NCBI GenBank assembly: GCA_011391255.1
Contig: JAABQV010000016.1
Coordinates: forward strand, 1-59,904
DNA: 59,904 nucleotides
Direction: 5' to 3'
Source: Dechloromonas sp.
Lineage (GTDB): Bacteria; Pseudomonadota; Gammaproteobacteria; Burkholderiales; Rhodocyclaceae
The position numbers were made by a program, and so were the translations under genes. This document shows, one piece after another, positions 46,692-55,948 of this stretch (positions within the stretch are counted from its first letter, which is position 1; every line of letters starts with the position of its first letter). A model generated the notes under the pieces. It saw nothing but the letters and a program-made list of their open reading frames with translations. It was not told where the DNA came from and ran no database searches.

Positions 46692-48009
46692 CGAAATCCG
46701 TTATGCCGATCAATTGTTCAGACTCGCCAACCGGCAGCGCCTCAACTTCTTTCAGCTTGCGCGTCAACTGGCGGGTGCGAGTTTCTGCCTTGCTGATGCT
46801 GTTACTCGCCTCATCCAGTTTTTTCTTGGTATGCGCCAGCGCTTCGCCGAACTTGCCAAACTCGGTCTTGACCGCCCCCAGCACCGCCCAGACCTCAGCC
46901 GAGCGCTGCTCGATGGCCAGTGTCCGGAAACCCATTTGCAGGCTGTTCAGCATCGCCGCTAGCGTCGTCGGGCCGGCCAGACTGATCCGCCAATCGCGCT
47001 GCAATGTTTCTGCAAGCCCCGGACGACGCAATGCTTCGGCATAAAGGCCCTCAATCGGCAAATAAAGCATCGCAAAATCAGTCGTGTGGGGCGGCGCTAT
47101 GTACTTTTCGTGGATACTTTTCGCTTCACTCTTCAAACGCACTTCGATCGCTCGGGCGGCCTCTTCAACCAGGGCAGGATCACAACGATCCTGGGCATCA
47201 AGCAGGCGCTGGTAATCCTCGATCGGGAATTTGGCATCGATCGGCAACCAGACAACGGCACCATCCCCCCGCCCCGGCAAGCGAATGGCGAAGTCGACAC
47301 GTTCGTTGCTATCCGGCTTGGTCGCCACATTGGCAGCAAATTGATCTGCCGTGAGCACCTGCTCAAGCAAGGCAGCGAGTTGCACTTCGCCCCAGGTGCC
47401 GCGCGTTTTGACATTGGTCAGGACACGTTTCAGGTCACCGACGCCGGCAGCCAGAGTTTGCATCTCGCCGAGTCCGCGATGCACCTGCTCCAGCCGGTCG
47501 CTAACCAGTTTGAACGACTCTCCAAGGCGCTGCTCAAGCGTGGCGTGCAGTTTTTCATCGACAGTCCGGCGCATTTCTTCCAGCTTCGCCGCATTGTCCG
47601 CCTGCATTGCGGTCAACCGCCCTTCGACGGCAATTTTTAGCCGCTCGAAACGTTCATCCAGGCCGAGTGAAAAACGGTTCAGTTCGCGGGCAAAGGCTTC
47701 AAGGCGCTCGGCCTGCAGGCTGCCAAACTGGCTCACCTGAGTGCTCAAAGCCTGCCCAAGCAGACTGGATGACTGCGCGCGCTCCTCACGATCGCGAAAC
47801 GACTCCTCGGCATCCTCACGACGGCCACGCGCCAGTTCCTCGCGCAACTCTCTTTCGAGCCGGGACAAGCCCTTTTCCTGCGCCTCCTGCAAATCGCGCC
47901 AACGCAATGCATCTTCCTGGCCACGATTGCCACGCAGCAGGATGGCAATCTGCAACAGGATAACGACGATGACCCCACACAGCATCGCCAAGCTCATGGT
48001 TTCGCTCAC
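46675..48009 (-). CDS. rmuC: DNA recombination protein RmuC
   Basis: A 444-residue RmuC protein. An N-terminal transmembrane helix (about 7-24) is followed by a long coiled coil rich in Glu/Arg (about 30-190). The RmuC core, related to nuclease folds, contains RGTWGEVQLAALLEQVL, LPIDAKFPIEDYQRLLDA and FAMLYLPIEGLYAEALR. It limits inversions at short inverted repeats in E. coli. The GTG at 48009 opens the frame; an ATG four codons on is an alternative start. Lies six bases after the DUF748 gene stop, on the same strand. Confidence 0.93.
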   Translation of the reverse strand: MSETMSLAMLCGVIVVILLQIAILLRGNRGQEDALRWRDLQEAQEKGLSRLERELREELARGRREDAEESFRDREERAQSSSLLGQALSTQVSQFGSLQAERLEAFARELNRFSLGLDERFERLKIAVEGRLTAMQADNAAKLEEMRRTVDEKLHATLEQRLGESFKLVSDRLEQVHRGLGEMQTLAAGVGDLKRVLTNVKTRGTWGEVQLAALLEQVLTADQFAANVATKPDSNERVDFAIRLPGRGDGAVVWLPIDAKFPIEDYQRLLDAQDRCDPALVEEAARAIEVRLKSEAKSIHEKYIAPPHTTDFAMLYLPIEGLYAEALRRPGLAETLQRDWRISLAGPTTLAAMLNSLQMGFRTLAIEQRSAEVWAVLGAVKTEFGKFGEALAHTKKKLDEASNSISKAETRTRQLTRKLKEVEALPVGESEQLIGITDFDGEDD

Positions 48010-48015
48010 AGCCGT

Positions 48016-51000
48016 CTAGCGCAACGAGAAGTCAGCACGACTGGCCTTACCCTTGTCATCCTTCTCGATCTTCGGTGGCAACAGAAAAACCCGTTCCATC
48101 GGCACTTTACCCTGCTCAATCAGCCAGACCTGAACCGCTTCGCCACGGCTGATCGCAAGCGTACGCACATCATCTGCAGTGGCCTGCGAGTTGGCCAACA
48201 TCAGCTTTTCCATCTCCTCAAGCGGAATATCTTTTTGCATGCCAACCAGGTTACGCGGCTTCGGGAACCTGGCCTCCTTGTAAGCACGCTTGAGGTAGAC
48301 CGGATAGTCATCTGTGCCTAAATCAATTTCATCATCCTGGTTCTTTGTGTCCTTCTGTTTCTCGCGCTTGGCGGCACGATTCATCGCCACCCGCTTGATT
48401 CCCTCCGCGTCCAACTCAGGGTCAGCACGACCGGTGATTTCCAGCTTTAGCGAATCACGCTCCTTGAGCGCCTTGGCCAAAGACGCCAGTTTTTTCGTGG
48501 CTGTCTCGTCCAATCTGGACTGGCCGGCAGCGAATTCAACATTGGATAATTCTTCGCCGCCGCCAACCATCGAGCCAAGCAGTGCGAACGGCGAAGTTAC
48601 CGCCTTGACGAAGAGATTGACAATCACCTTGACAACCAGACCGCCAATCGAAAATTGCGGATCTTCCAGCGAACCGGAAATCGGCAGATTAAGATCAATT
48701 TCGCCACGGTTATTCTTTAACAATGAAATCGCCAGATTGACCGGCAGGCTCGTTGCATCCGGGCTTTCGACTTTGTCGCCAAAGGTAAATTGGTCAATGA
48801 ACAGGCGATTCTCGGCAGCCAACTGATTATTTTCAAGTTTGTAGGCGACATTCAGGGAAAGCTTTCCCTTCTCGATGTTGTAGCCGGCATATTTGCCTGA
48901 ATAAGGCGAAAATCCGACCAGATCGACACCGGTAACCTCCGCCTTGAGATCGAGATAAGGCTTGCTCGCCAATGGATTGAGTTTGGCAGCTATTTTCACC
49001 GGTGCCGAGCCCGCGTAGGTACCGCGTAAATCAAGATCTGCCAGGGTGTCAGCCGTCGAAGAGAGTCCGGTAATACGCCCACCCAGCTTACCGACCTTAA
49101 CAGAGTAGTTCGGCTTGACAAAGAAATCCGAAAAACTGACGGTGCCGTTTTGCAAAGTGATCTTGGCGATCTTGATCGGCGGTGGCGGCGCTTTTTCGCT
49201 ATCCGCTTTGGCTGCTACCGCGACCGTCGAAGCAGCCGGATTTTGGGCACTCTCCGATGCTGGCGGCGCTGCTGCGATAGCTTCCTGATTCGGCTTTTTG
49301 ACGATACCAGCCAAGTTCAGTTTGCCCTGCGGGTCGATAATCAGGCGCGAGAAAAAGTCAGTGAGGGCGATTTCGGCGACATTTATCGACATCGGCTGCA
49401 GGCGAAAATCAATGCCGCCGAAGTAAAGCGAACGCCATTTCAAAAAATCCGTACTATTTTGCTTGTCGACCGTAACAAGGTCACCCAGCGTAAAGGTGCC
49501 TTTGTAGGCCGCATCAAAACCCTGCTTACCGATCTCGAAGGTCACATCGCCCTTGCTGGAAACCAGACCGCGCTGCAAGCTAATATTGAGCAAGTCGCCA
49601 AAATAGGGCTCAAGCGGTGCTACCGAAATAGCCTGGGTTTCCAACTTGAGTTTGGTCAGCAGCGGAAAGACCTGAACGCTACCATCGACCTTGAGGCTGC
49701 CTTTTTGGTTGATCCGGGTCTTGAGGGCAATTGTTCCTGATTTATTCGGCTCACTGGAAAGGTTCTCACCAGTCAGGTTGAAACCGTCTATCAACTGAAC
49801 TGCGGCCGGTGTCGTTGTCTGATCCTCAATCCGCAAACTCAAATCATTCACTGCCAGCTTGCCGACGCTACCGACCCAGGGGCGCTCGTCGGAGAGTTCC
49901 TGCCCGGCCTTGCGTACCGATTTCAAAAGCGGCGAACTGACCCACTCGATCTTGCCTGCCTTGTTACGTAGCAGGCGCGCGCGGGTGCCGAAATTGACAA
50001 CTTCGCCGACATCAACCCGATGGCCGTGCAGATCAACCTTCACATTTTTGGCGAGCATGTGCTCAACGCGCATGCGCTCGCCCAAGTCAATCTGGTAAGA
50101 GGCCTCGATAATCTCAATCGGCTCAACAAGTTTGCCTTCGATCTTGCCAACCTGGACATTGAGGTTACGCACCTCGCCCTCGGTCACGCTCAGCGTCGAT
50201 TCGTCCTTCCAGCGCAACAAACCATTGGTCAGCCGAAATTCACCCAACGTCCACTCAGGAGCCTTTCCGGCTGGCGTAACTTCGGTCTTCGGCTGATTTT
50301 TGGCCGGCGATCCCGCCATTTTTTCGGCCAGCGCCAGCAGGTTTAACTCCCCCTGGCGGTTGACTGCCAAACTCGCATCGAGGCCATCAAGCGCAACGCC
50401 TTTGATCGCAAAGCGCATGTTGACCAAATCACTGTTTTCGATCTCGATATCCATCCGCTTCCAGCCTACCAGGGGCTTTTCAGCAGCATCCGTCACCTTC
50501 AAATCAGAAAGATGAACGGCGCCCACGATGCTCAAGGAAAACAACTGCTCGGAGATCTCCTGAAAAATAAGCTTCAATTCCGTGTCGACCGCACCCTTTG
50601 CCAAACGTAGCGGAATTGAAGCCGGCAAATAAGGCTGCAAGGTGGCCAGATCAAATTTATCGATATCGAGCCTGATTTCGCTCTCGCGGCTCTCGGTAAA
50701 TGGCTTGCTACTACCTTCAAGAAGAATCGGGGATTCACCGAACTTGGCCGAAAAGTGCGGCGTTACTGAAACATCGGCCTTGTAGGCCATGCTCGAAACA
50801 AACGGCAGTTTCAAGTTTACGTCACTGACTGTATGCACCTTGCCCACCGGCTGATCATCAAAGATCAGTTTGGCATTGATCAACTGAATGTTATTGATCG
50901 AGAAACGCGGCGTTGGCGAAGGGTCCGATGGCTTCAGCCATTCGTCGAGCAGGTCGGAGATATCGTACTGACCGTCGGCCAGACGAGCCACGGCAATGCG

Positions 51001-51375
51001 CAAGCCGGCCAGGCGAATCTCGTCAACCACCGGTGCCGCCTGAGCAATCGACAGCGAAGACAAATTAACGAAAAGATCATCAAAGCCCAAGGTCTCCTTA
51101 CCGCCTGACTCCTTGACCGAAACACCGCTAATTTTAGCGGTCAGGGCAAAAGGATTGATGTCGATCGCTTCAATAGCCACATCACGATGCAGTTGGGCCG
51201 ACAACTGCTTGAGCAGAACAGATTTGAGCAAGGGTGGCGCGGCAAAAAAGCCAAGGACGGCGATCACCACCGTAAGCCCAGCCAACCACTTCAAAAGACG
51301 CAAAGTTCTTGGTTTTTTGATGAACGCCAACGCTGTGTTTGCGGGTGTTTCGGGGTGAGTATCTATTTCAGCCAT
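48016..51375 (-). CDS. DUF748 (AsmA-like) envelope protein
   Basis: A 1119-residue protein with one N-terminal transmembrane helix (about 28-47), so most of it lies in the periplasm. The body is a long series of beta-strand repeats of the AsmA/TamB-related DUF748 type (for example residues 50-200 and 560-900, with a Pro/Ala linker near 710-740). The last 190 residues contain an OmpA-like segment (VEFAAGQSRLDETATKKLASLAKALKE followed by LKLEITGRADPE), which in other proteins contacts peptidoglycan. Proteins of this architecture are thought to bridge the two membranes for lipid transport; that role is inferred. It heads a run with rmuC, DUF3293 and the kinase. Confidence 0.88.
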   Translation of the reverse strand: MAEIDTHPETPANTALAFIKKPRTLRLLKWLAGLTVVIAVLGFFAAPPLLKSVLLKQLSAQLHRDVAIEAIDINPFALTAKISGVSVKESGGKETLGFDDLFVNLSSLSIAQAAPVVDEIRLAGLRIAVARLADGQYDISDLLDEWLKPSDPSPTPRFSINNIQLINAKLIFDDQPVGKVHTVSDVNLKLPFVSSMAYKADVSVTPHFSAKFGESPILLEGSSKPFTESRESEIRLDIDKFDLATLQPYLPASIPLRLAKGAVDTELKLIFQEISEQLFSLSIVGAVHLSDLKVTDAAEKPLVGWKRMDIEIENSDLVNMRFAIKGVALDGLDASLAVNRQGELNLLALAEKMAGSPAKNQPKTEVTPAGKAPEWTLGEFRLTNGLLRWKDESTLSVTEGEVRNLNVQVGKIEGKLVEPIEIIEASYQIDLGERMRVEHMLAKNVKVDLHGHRVDVGEVVNFGTRARLLRNKAGKIEWVSSPLLKSVRKAGQELSDERPWVGSVGKLAVNDLSLRIEDQTTTPAAVQLIDGFNLTGENLSSEPNKSGTIALKTRINQKGSLKVDGSVQVFPLLTKLKLETQAISVAPLEPYFGDLLNISLQRGLVSSKGDVTFEIGKQGFDAAYKGTFTLGDLVTVDKQNSTDFLKWRSLYFGGIDFRLQPMSINVAEIALTDFFSRLIIDPQGKLNLAGIVKKPNQEAIAAAPPASESAQNPAASTVAVAAKADSEKAPPPPIKIAKITLQNGTVSFSDFFVKPNYSVKVGKLGGRITGLSSTADTLADLDLRGTYAGSAPVKIAAKLNPLASKPYLDLKAEVTGVDLVGFSPYSGKYAGYNIEKGKLSLNVAYKLENNQLAAENRLFIDQFTFGDKVESPDATSLPVNLAISLLKNNRGEIDLNLPISGSLEDPQFSIGGLVVKVIVNLFVKAVTSPFALLGSMVGGGEELSNVEFAAGQSRLDETATKKLASLAKALKERDSLKLEITGRADPELDAEGIKRVAMNRAAKREKQKDTKNQDDEIDLGTDDYPVYLKRAYKEARFPKPRNLVGMQKDIPLEEMEKLMLANSQATADDVRTLAISRGEAVQVWLIEQGKVPMERVFLLPPKIEKDDKGKASRADFSLR

Positions 51376-51442
51376 GATAACCTAGTGCTATTACAGGATT
51401 TAGCTGGAATTTAACATAGGGACTCGTTTTACAACACGGCAA

Positions 51443-51847
51443 ATGATCATGAAATGGATACTTGACGACATTCGCAGCGCCTTCGCAGAACTAAAACGCG
51501 GCAGCACCTGGCTGGTGATTGGCCTGATTTCGCTGTTCGCTTTTTTCGCTTACGCAATTTTTCAATTTGCAATACGAACTGACTCGGTCTTGCGCAATCT
51601 CAAATACACCATGGCAGCCTGTCGCGAGATGACCAACGGGCCGATCATTTTCCTTTTTTGCGGGATGATTTTCTTTCTCTTCTCTGCCGCCGTTTCGCTT
51701 GGCGAAGTACAGCGCTACTTTCATTTCCGCGAGCGCAACAGCAAGCATGAGATGGCACAATCCATGAAGCACGGTATTGGCTGGAGCCTGTTTGCAATCT
51801 CGCTCGCAATTGGCGGACTGATCTACTTCAACATTTACTGCCGCTGA
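51443..51847 (+). CDS. Hypothetical three-helix membrane protein
   Basis: I do not recognise this 134-residue protein. It has three likely transmembrane helices (about 23-43, 67-87 and 112-130), with a basic segment RYFHFRERNSKHEMAQSMKH between helices 2 and 3. Start at ATG 51443 or the ATG two codons later; no clear ribosome site. It ends 12 bases before the REC-GGDEF gene, on the same strand, so it may be the sensor-side or membrane partner of that pair. Divergent from the DUF748 gene. Confidence 0.7.
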   Translation: MIMKWILDDIRSAFAELKRGSTWLVIGLISLFAFFAYAIFQFAIRTDSVLRNLKYTMAACREMTNGPIIFLFCGMIFFLFSAAVSLGEVQRYFHFRERNSKHEMAQSMKHGIGWSLFAISLAIGGLIYFNIYCR

Positions 51848-51859
51848 GTCTACTGCTCA

Positions 51860-52810
51860 ATGAAAATCCTCATTGTTGAAGATGTTCGCACAACGCTTCA
51901 GTTGATCTCAGCTCAAATCAAGGAGTTTGGCTGGCAACCAATCGCCGTCGACGATGGAGAAAAAGCCATCACCGCCTTCCACAATGAGCAACCTGATCTG
52001 GTGTTGCTTGATGTTGTATTGCCGGACATCGATGGCTTTGAAGTCGCCCGCCAGATACGGGCAATTGAGAAACCGGGCGCCTGGACTCCCATCATTTTTC
52101 TCTCAAGCCGAAACTCCGATCAGGACATTGAGCGTGGCATCAGCGCCGGTGGCGACGATTATCTTTCAAAGCCAACCAGTCAAGCCGTCCTCAGTGCCAA
52201 AATTCGCGCCATGCAGCGCATCGTGCAGATGCGCACCTCATTGGTGGTCCTTGCCCGCGAACTCGATGCAGCCAATCACGAACTCAAACGCTTGTCGGCC
52301 AGTGACGGGCTGACCGGCATAGCCAACCGCCGCTTCTTCGACGACTACCTGTCACGCGAATGGCGGCGCGCCCGGCGCGAAGAGAGCGTTATCTCGCTGC
52401 TGATGTGCGATGTTGATCACTTCAAATCCTTTAATGACACGTATGGCCACCAGGCAGGTGACGATTGCTTGCGGCGGATTGCGATTTCCCTCTCAGACAC
52501 CATGGAGCGCGCCCCGGATATCGTTGCGCGCTACGGCGGTGAAGAGTTCGCAATTATTCTGCCGCAAACACCACGTGCCGGTGCTCAACTGGTTGCCGAG
52601 CGAGTCCGCCTCGCGATCGAAGCATTGAACCTGCCGCATGCCGGCTCCCCACAGGCGATCGCAACCATTAGTATCGGCCTTGCAACGATGTGGCCAAACA
52701 ACCAAAATATGATGCAATGCATGATTCAAAATGCCGACCGGGCGCTTTACCGGGCTAAATCACTTGGCCGCAATGCGGTCTGCTATTACGACGCTGAGCT
52801 TGATGGCTAA
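51860..52810 (+). CDS. Response regulator with GGDEF diguanylate cyclase domain
   Basis: A 316-residue REC-GGDEF protein. The receiver has the phospho-acceptor D51 (LVLLDVVLPDIDGFE), acidic E7/D8 and K104 in YLSKP. The cyclase domain spans about 145-315, with the active site GGEEF at 226-230, the metal-binding D184 and D186 in CDVDHFKSFN, and a product-inhibition site RAPD at 217-220, five residues before the active site. So it should make c-di-GMP when phosphorylated and be feedback-inhibited. The cognate histidine kinase is not in the window. Start at 51860, three bases before the next small response regulator at 52814. Confidence 0.95.
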   Translation: MKILIVEDVRTTLQLISAQIKEFGWQPIAVDDGEKAITAFHNEQPDLVLLDVVLPDIDGFEVARQIRAIEKPGAWTPIIFLSSRNSDQDIERGISAGGDDYLSKPTSQAVLSAKIRAMQRIVQMRTSLVVLARELDAANHELKRLSASDGLTGIANRRFFDDYLSREWRRARREESVISLLMCDVDHFKSFNDTYGHQAGDDCLRRIAISLSDTMERAPDIVARYGGEEFAIILPQTPRAGAQLVAERVRLAIEALNLPHAGSPQAIATISIGLATMWPNNQNMMQCMIQNADRALYRAKSLGRNAVCYYDAELDG

Positions 52811-52813
52811 ATT

Positions 52814-53200
52814 ATGACCAAACGCTGCACCGTAATTATCGTAGACGACAACGACATGATGCGCAGCATACTGCGCGGCATGATGCGCGGGGACGATTAC
52901 GAGGTAATTGGCGAAGCTCGCAACGGCGTTGTTGCAGTCGAAATCGCCGGGCGCCTGAAACCTGATGTGATCTGTCTCGATGTGATGATGCCCGAGAAAA
53001 ACGGGATCGACGCCCTCTGTGAAATCAAGGCAGCAAACCCGGAAATCGATGTCGTCATGATCACCAGCAGCGCCGATCCAGATACCGTTCAGCAAGCAAT
53101 CCTGAACGGAGCCAGCGGATTTATCCTGAAACCGTTCAACGCAGCCCGCGTGCTTGATACGCTAGCCGGCATCTACGCCAAAAAGCACCCGAAGCACTGA
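52814..53200 (+). CDS. CheY-like single-domain response regulator
   Basis: A 128-residue stand-alone receiver. Conserved residues: D11 and D12 (VDDND), phospho-acceptor D56 (CLDVMMPEKNG), ITSS and the K in FILKPF. Without an output domain it acts by protein contact, as CheY does. Together with the REC-GGDEF gene it suggests a phosphorelay linked to c-di-GMP. Its stop codon (53198-53200) directly abuts the stop of the opposed gloB. Confidence 0.93.
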   Translation: MTKRCTVIIVDDNDMMRSILRGMMRGDDYEVIGEARNGVVAVEIAGRLKPDVICLDVMMPEKNGIDALCEIKAANPEIDVVMITSSADPDTVQQAILNGASGFILKPFNAARVLDTLAGIYAKKHPKH

Positions 53201-53956
53201 CTAGAAAGCGTTGCGCCACTGCCTGATGGCAGCAAAAACGGCGACTGGAGAAATATCCGGCGCGCCATGCTCAATTGCTGCAGCGATGACGTCGGGTTCA
53301 CGGCAGCGCAGGAATGGATTGGTGGCTTTTTCTTCCGCGAGGGTCGAAGGCACGCTGGCGAGTTCTGAGTCACGCAAGCGCTCGACACGCTTGATCCGCT
53401 CGTGCAAGCGCTGGTTGCCAGGCTCGACGGCGAGCGAAAAACGCAAATTTGCTTCGGTGTATTCATGCGCACAATAGACCAAGGTATCGTCAGGCAGGGC
53501 AGCCAACTGCATCAGTGAAGCGCTCATCTGTGCTGGCGTTCCTTCGAAAAGACGCCCGCAACCGGCACCGAACAGGGTATCACCGCAAAAAAGAGCCCCC
53601 TGTGCAAAATAGGCGAGGTGACCCAGTGTATGACCTGGTACTGCCAAAACACTGACCGGCTGATCCAGAACCATGATCGTTTCACCACCACTCAGAGGCT
53701 GTGTGCACCCTGTGATAGACTCGATGTACGGCGCGAAAACCTCGGCTTGCCAGCGTTGCACCAAGGCTGCTACACCGCCCTGATGATCGGCATGATGATG
53801 GGTAACCAGAATCGATTCGAGCTGCAGGCCAAGCGCCTCCAGACATTCGATTACCGGCGCCGGATCGCCGGGATCAACCACGGCAGCTCGACCGTCGCGA
53901 ACCAGTAGCCAGATGTAATTATCCTTGAACGCAGGTATGGGCAAAATTTCGAACAT
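53201..53956 (-). CDS. gloB: Hydroxyacylglutathione hydrolase (glyoxalase II)
   Basis: Hydrolyses S-lactoylglutathione to lactate and glutathione, the last step of methylglyoxal detoxification. The metallo-lactamase motif THHHADH is at residues 52-58, with GHTLGH, FCGDTLF and CAHEYT downstream. The 251-residue length matches the family. The ATG at 53956 (MFEILPIPAFKDNY) is the normal start; the frame open to 54145 overlaps the divergent methyltransferase. Ribosome site is weak. Confidence 0.95.
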   Translation of the reverse strand: MFEILPIPAFKDNYIWLLVRDGRAAVVDPGDPAPVIECLEALGLQLESILVTHHHADHQGGVAALVQRWQAEVFAPYIESITGCTQPLSGGETIMVLDQPVSVLAVPGHTLGHLAYFAQGALFCGDTLFGAGCGRLFEGTPAQMSASLMQLAALPDDTLVYCAHEYTEANLRFSLAVEPGNQRLHERIKRVERLRDSELASVPSTLAEEKATNPFLRCREPDVIAAAIEHGAPDISPVAVFAAIRQWRNAF

Positions 53957-53984
53957 TCCCGAACTATCAAGCCAAGCTGGCCGC

Positions 53985-54701
53985 ATGTCAATTCCAGGAC
54001 TGGATACATGGCTGGCTTCCGCGCAAGGGCGATATATTCTGGGCTGGGAGCGCGCCCGGATTGACGAGGCAGTGGCTGACGTATTCGGCTTCAATGCCTT
54101 GCAGCTTGGCTTACCGCAAGTCGACTTTCTACAAGCCAACCGCATCCCCTTGCGTCAGCGCGCCAATGAGTCGGGAACCGTGGATTTACTCTGCGACTTC
54201 ACCGCCCTGCCCTTCTCCGCTGCCAGCACTGACCTCGTAGTGCTGCCGCACGTCCTTGAATTCCACCATGACCCACACCAGATCCTGCGTGAAGTCGAAC
54301 GGATCCTGATTCCGGAAGGACAGGTCATCATTCTTGGCTTTAATCCAATTTCGCTGTGGGGTCTCAAAAATCGCTTTAAACGCCAGGGAGAGTTCCCCTG
54401 GAACGGCAGCTATATCTCGCAGTTGCGCCTCAAAGACTGGTTAAAATTGCTTAGTTTCGAGCTTGACCGCAACCAGCTTGGTTGCTTTGCCCCACCTTAT
54501 GATCAGGAAAAATGGCTGCGTTATTGGGACTTTATGGAAACTGCCGGCGGGCGCTGGTGGGGCTTGCCCGGTGCGGTGTATATGGTGCGCGCAATCAAGC
54601 GTGTGCATGGAATGCGCCTGATTGCGCCAAAGTGGAAAACGGCCAAACTGGGCGCCAAGGCACTACGCCCGATGGCACAAAAGGAAGGCAATGAGCACTG
54701 A
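53985..54701 (+). CDS. SAM-dependent class I methyltransferase
   Basis: A 238-residue protein with a methyltransferase-11 type core: [27 protein letters not shown] and [27 protein letters not shown]. This form sits between gloB and rnhA in many betaproteobacteria and gammaproteobacteria. Substrate unknown. The ATG at 53985 is chosen; the frame opens at 53925 inside gloB. Its stop overlaps the rnhA start by 11 bases, so translation is coupled. Confidence 0.85.
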   Translation: MSIPGLDTWLASAQGRYILGWERARIDEAVADVFGFNALQLGLPQVDFLQANRIPLRQRANESGTVDLLCDFTALPFSAASTDLVVLPHVLEFHHDPHQILREVERILIPEGQVIILGFNPISLWGLKNRFKRQGEFPWNGSYISQLRLKDWLKLLSFELDRNQLGCFAPPYDQEKWLRYWDFMETAGGRWWGLPGAVYMVRAIKRVHGMRLIAPKWKTAKLGAKALRPMAQKEGNEH

Positions 54702-55140
54702 AGAAAATGTTGTTGAGATCTTTACCGATGGCGCCTGCAAGGGCAACCCCGGCCCCGGCGGCTGGGGAGCAATTCTGCGCTTGGGCGCGCACGAAAAAGA
54801 ACTCTGGGGCGGCGAAAAGGAAACCACCAACAACCGCATGGAACTGACCGCCGCGATCCGCGCCATCGAAGCCCTGAAACGCCCGCTGAGCGGGAAAATC
54901 TACACCGACTCCCAGTACGTGCTGAAGGGAATCAACGAGTGGATTCATGGCTGGAAGCGCAACGGCTGGAAAACCTCGGATAAAAAGCCGGTCAAAAATG
55001 CCGACCTTTGGCAGCTACTTGATGAACAGGTCAAACTACACAAACTGAGCTGGGTCTGGGTCAAGGGCCACAGTGGCCATCCTGAAAACGAGCGTGCCGA
55101 CGCGCTGGCCAATCGCGGCATTGAAGAATTGAAAGGCTGA
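54691..55140 (+). CDS. rnhA: Ribonuclease HI
   Basis: Cuts RNA in RNA-DNA hybrids, clearing primers and R-loops. The active-site acids are visible in [11 protein letters not shown] (D13), [15 protein letters not shown] and ERADALA. Length 149 (E. coli 155). AGGAAGG precedes the ATG by a few bases. It overlaps the methyltransferase by 11 bases and is followed two bases later by dnaQ, a pairing shared with E. coli, where the two are divergent. Confidence 0.97.
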   Translation: MSTEENVVEIFTDGACKGNPGPGGWGAILRLGAHEKELWGGEKETTNNRMELTAAIRAIEALKRPLSGKIYTDSQYVLKGINEWIHGWKRNGWKTSDKKPVKNADLWQLLDEQVKLHKLSWVWVKGHSGHPENERADALANRGIEELKG

Positions 55141-55142
55141 AG

Positions 55143-55850
55143 ATGCGACAGATATTTTTGGATACGGAAACTACCGGTCTCGACCCGCGTCAAGGTCACC
55201 GGATTATTGAAGTGGCCTGCATCGAGATGGTTAATCGCCGCCCAACCGGCCATCACCTGCACAAATACGTTAATCCTGAGCGCGAAATCGACGCCGGCGC
55301 GGCAGCAGTTCACGGCATCACGCTCGACTTTCTTGCCGACAAGCCCAAATTCGCCGATATCGCTGACGAGTTTCTCGAATTCATCAATGGCGCCGAGTTA
55401 ATCATTCACAACGCGCCCTTCGACATCGGCTTTCTAAACGCCGAATTGCGCCGCCTCGACCGCGTGCCGGTTGAAACCCTGTGTCGCGTTACCGACACCT
55501 TGCGGATGGCCAAAGATCTCCACCCCGGCAAGCGCAACAGCCTCGACGCCCTGTGCGAGCGCTACGACATCGATAACGCGCAACGCACGCTGCACGGCGC
55601 GCTACTCGACACGGAACTACTGGCGGAAGTCTTTCTGGCGATGACGCGCGGGCAGAATGCGCTGATGATCGAGCCGGAATTTGTGCCGCGCACCAACGAT
55701 CTCGATGGCAAGCCACGGCAGGCGCGCAAACCCATCGTCGTGTGCCACGCCAGCGAAGAGGAAGTGCAGTTGCATGATCAGGTACTGGCCGGGATCAACA
55801 AGGAAACCAAGGGCGGTTGCGTCTGGCTGGCAGCCGAGAGTTCAACTTGA
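55143..55850 (+). CDS. dnaQ: DNA polymerase III epsilon subunit (3'-5' exonuclease)
   Basis: Proofreading subunit of the replicative polymerase. ExoI motif DTETTGLDP with D7 and E9, ExoII IIHNAPFDIGFLN, ExoIII with the HGALLDTELLAEV segment. Length 235 (E. coli 243), so the C-terminal tail that binds the alpha subunit is kept. ATG at 55143, two bases after the rnhA stop. Confidence 0.97.
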   Translation: MRQIFLDTETTGLDPRQGHRIIEVACIEMVNRRPTGHHLHKYVNPEREIDAGAAAVHGITLDFLADKPKFADIADEFLEFINGAELIIHNAPFDIGFLNAELRRLDRVPVETLCRVTDTLRMAKDLHPGKRNSLDALCERYDIDNAQRTLHGALLDTELLAEVFLAMTRGQNALMIEPEFVPRTNDLDGKPRQARKPIVVCHASEEEVQLHDQVLAGINKETKGGCVWLAAESST

Positions 55851-55874
55851 AAACTGATTTTTTCAGTCGTTTTC
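55849..55874 (+). terminator. Possible terminator after dnaQ
   Basis: GAAAACTGA pairs with TCAG-tc-GTTTTC round a T-loop. The stem is AT-rich and has a bulge, so confidence is limited. Confidence 0.45.
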
Positions 55875-55948
55875 CGGGTTGACCGCGCCCTGCAGGAATC
55901 CACAGCGACGCGCCAGCTTTGCTGGCCGTCTTGCTGTGCAGCGGATCA

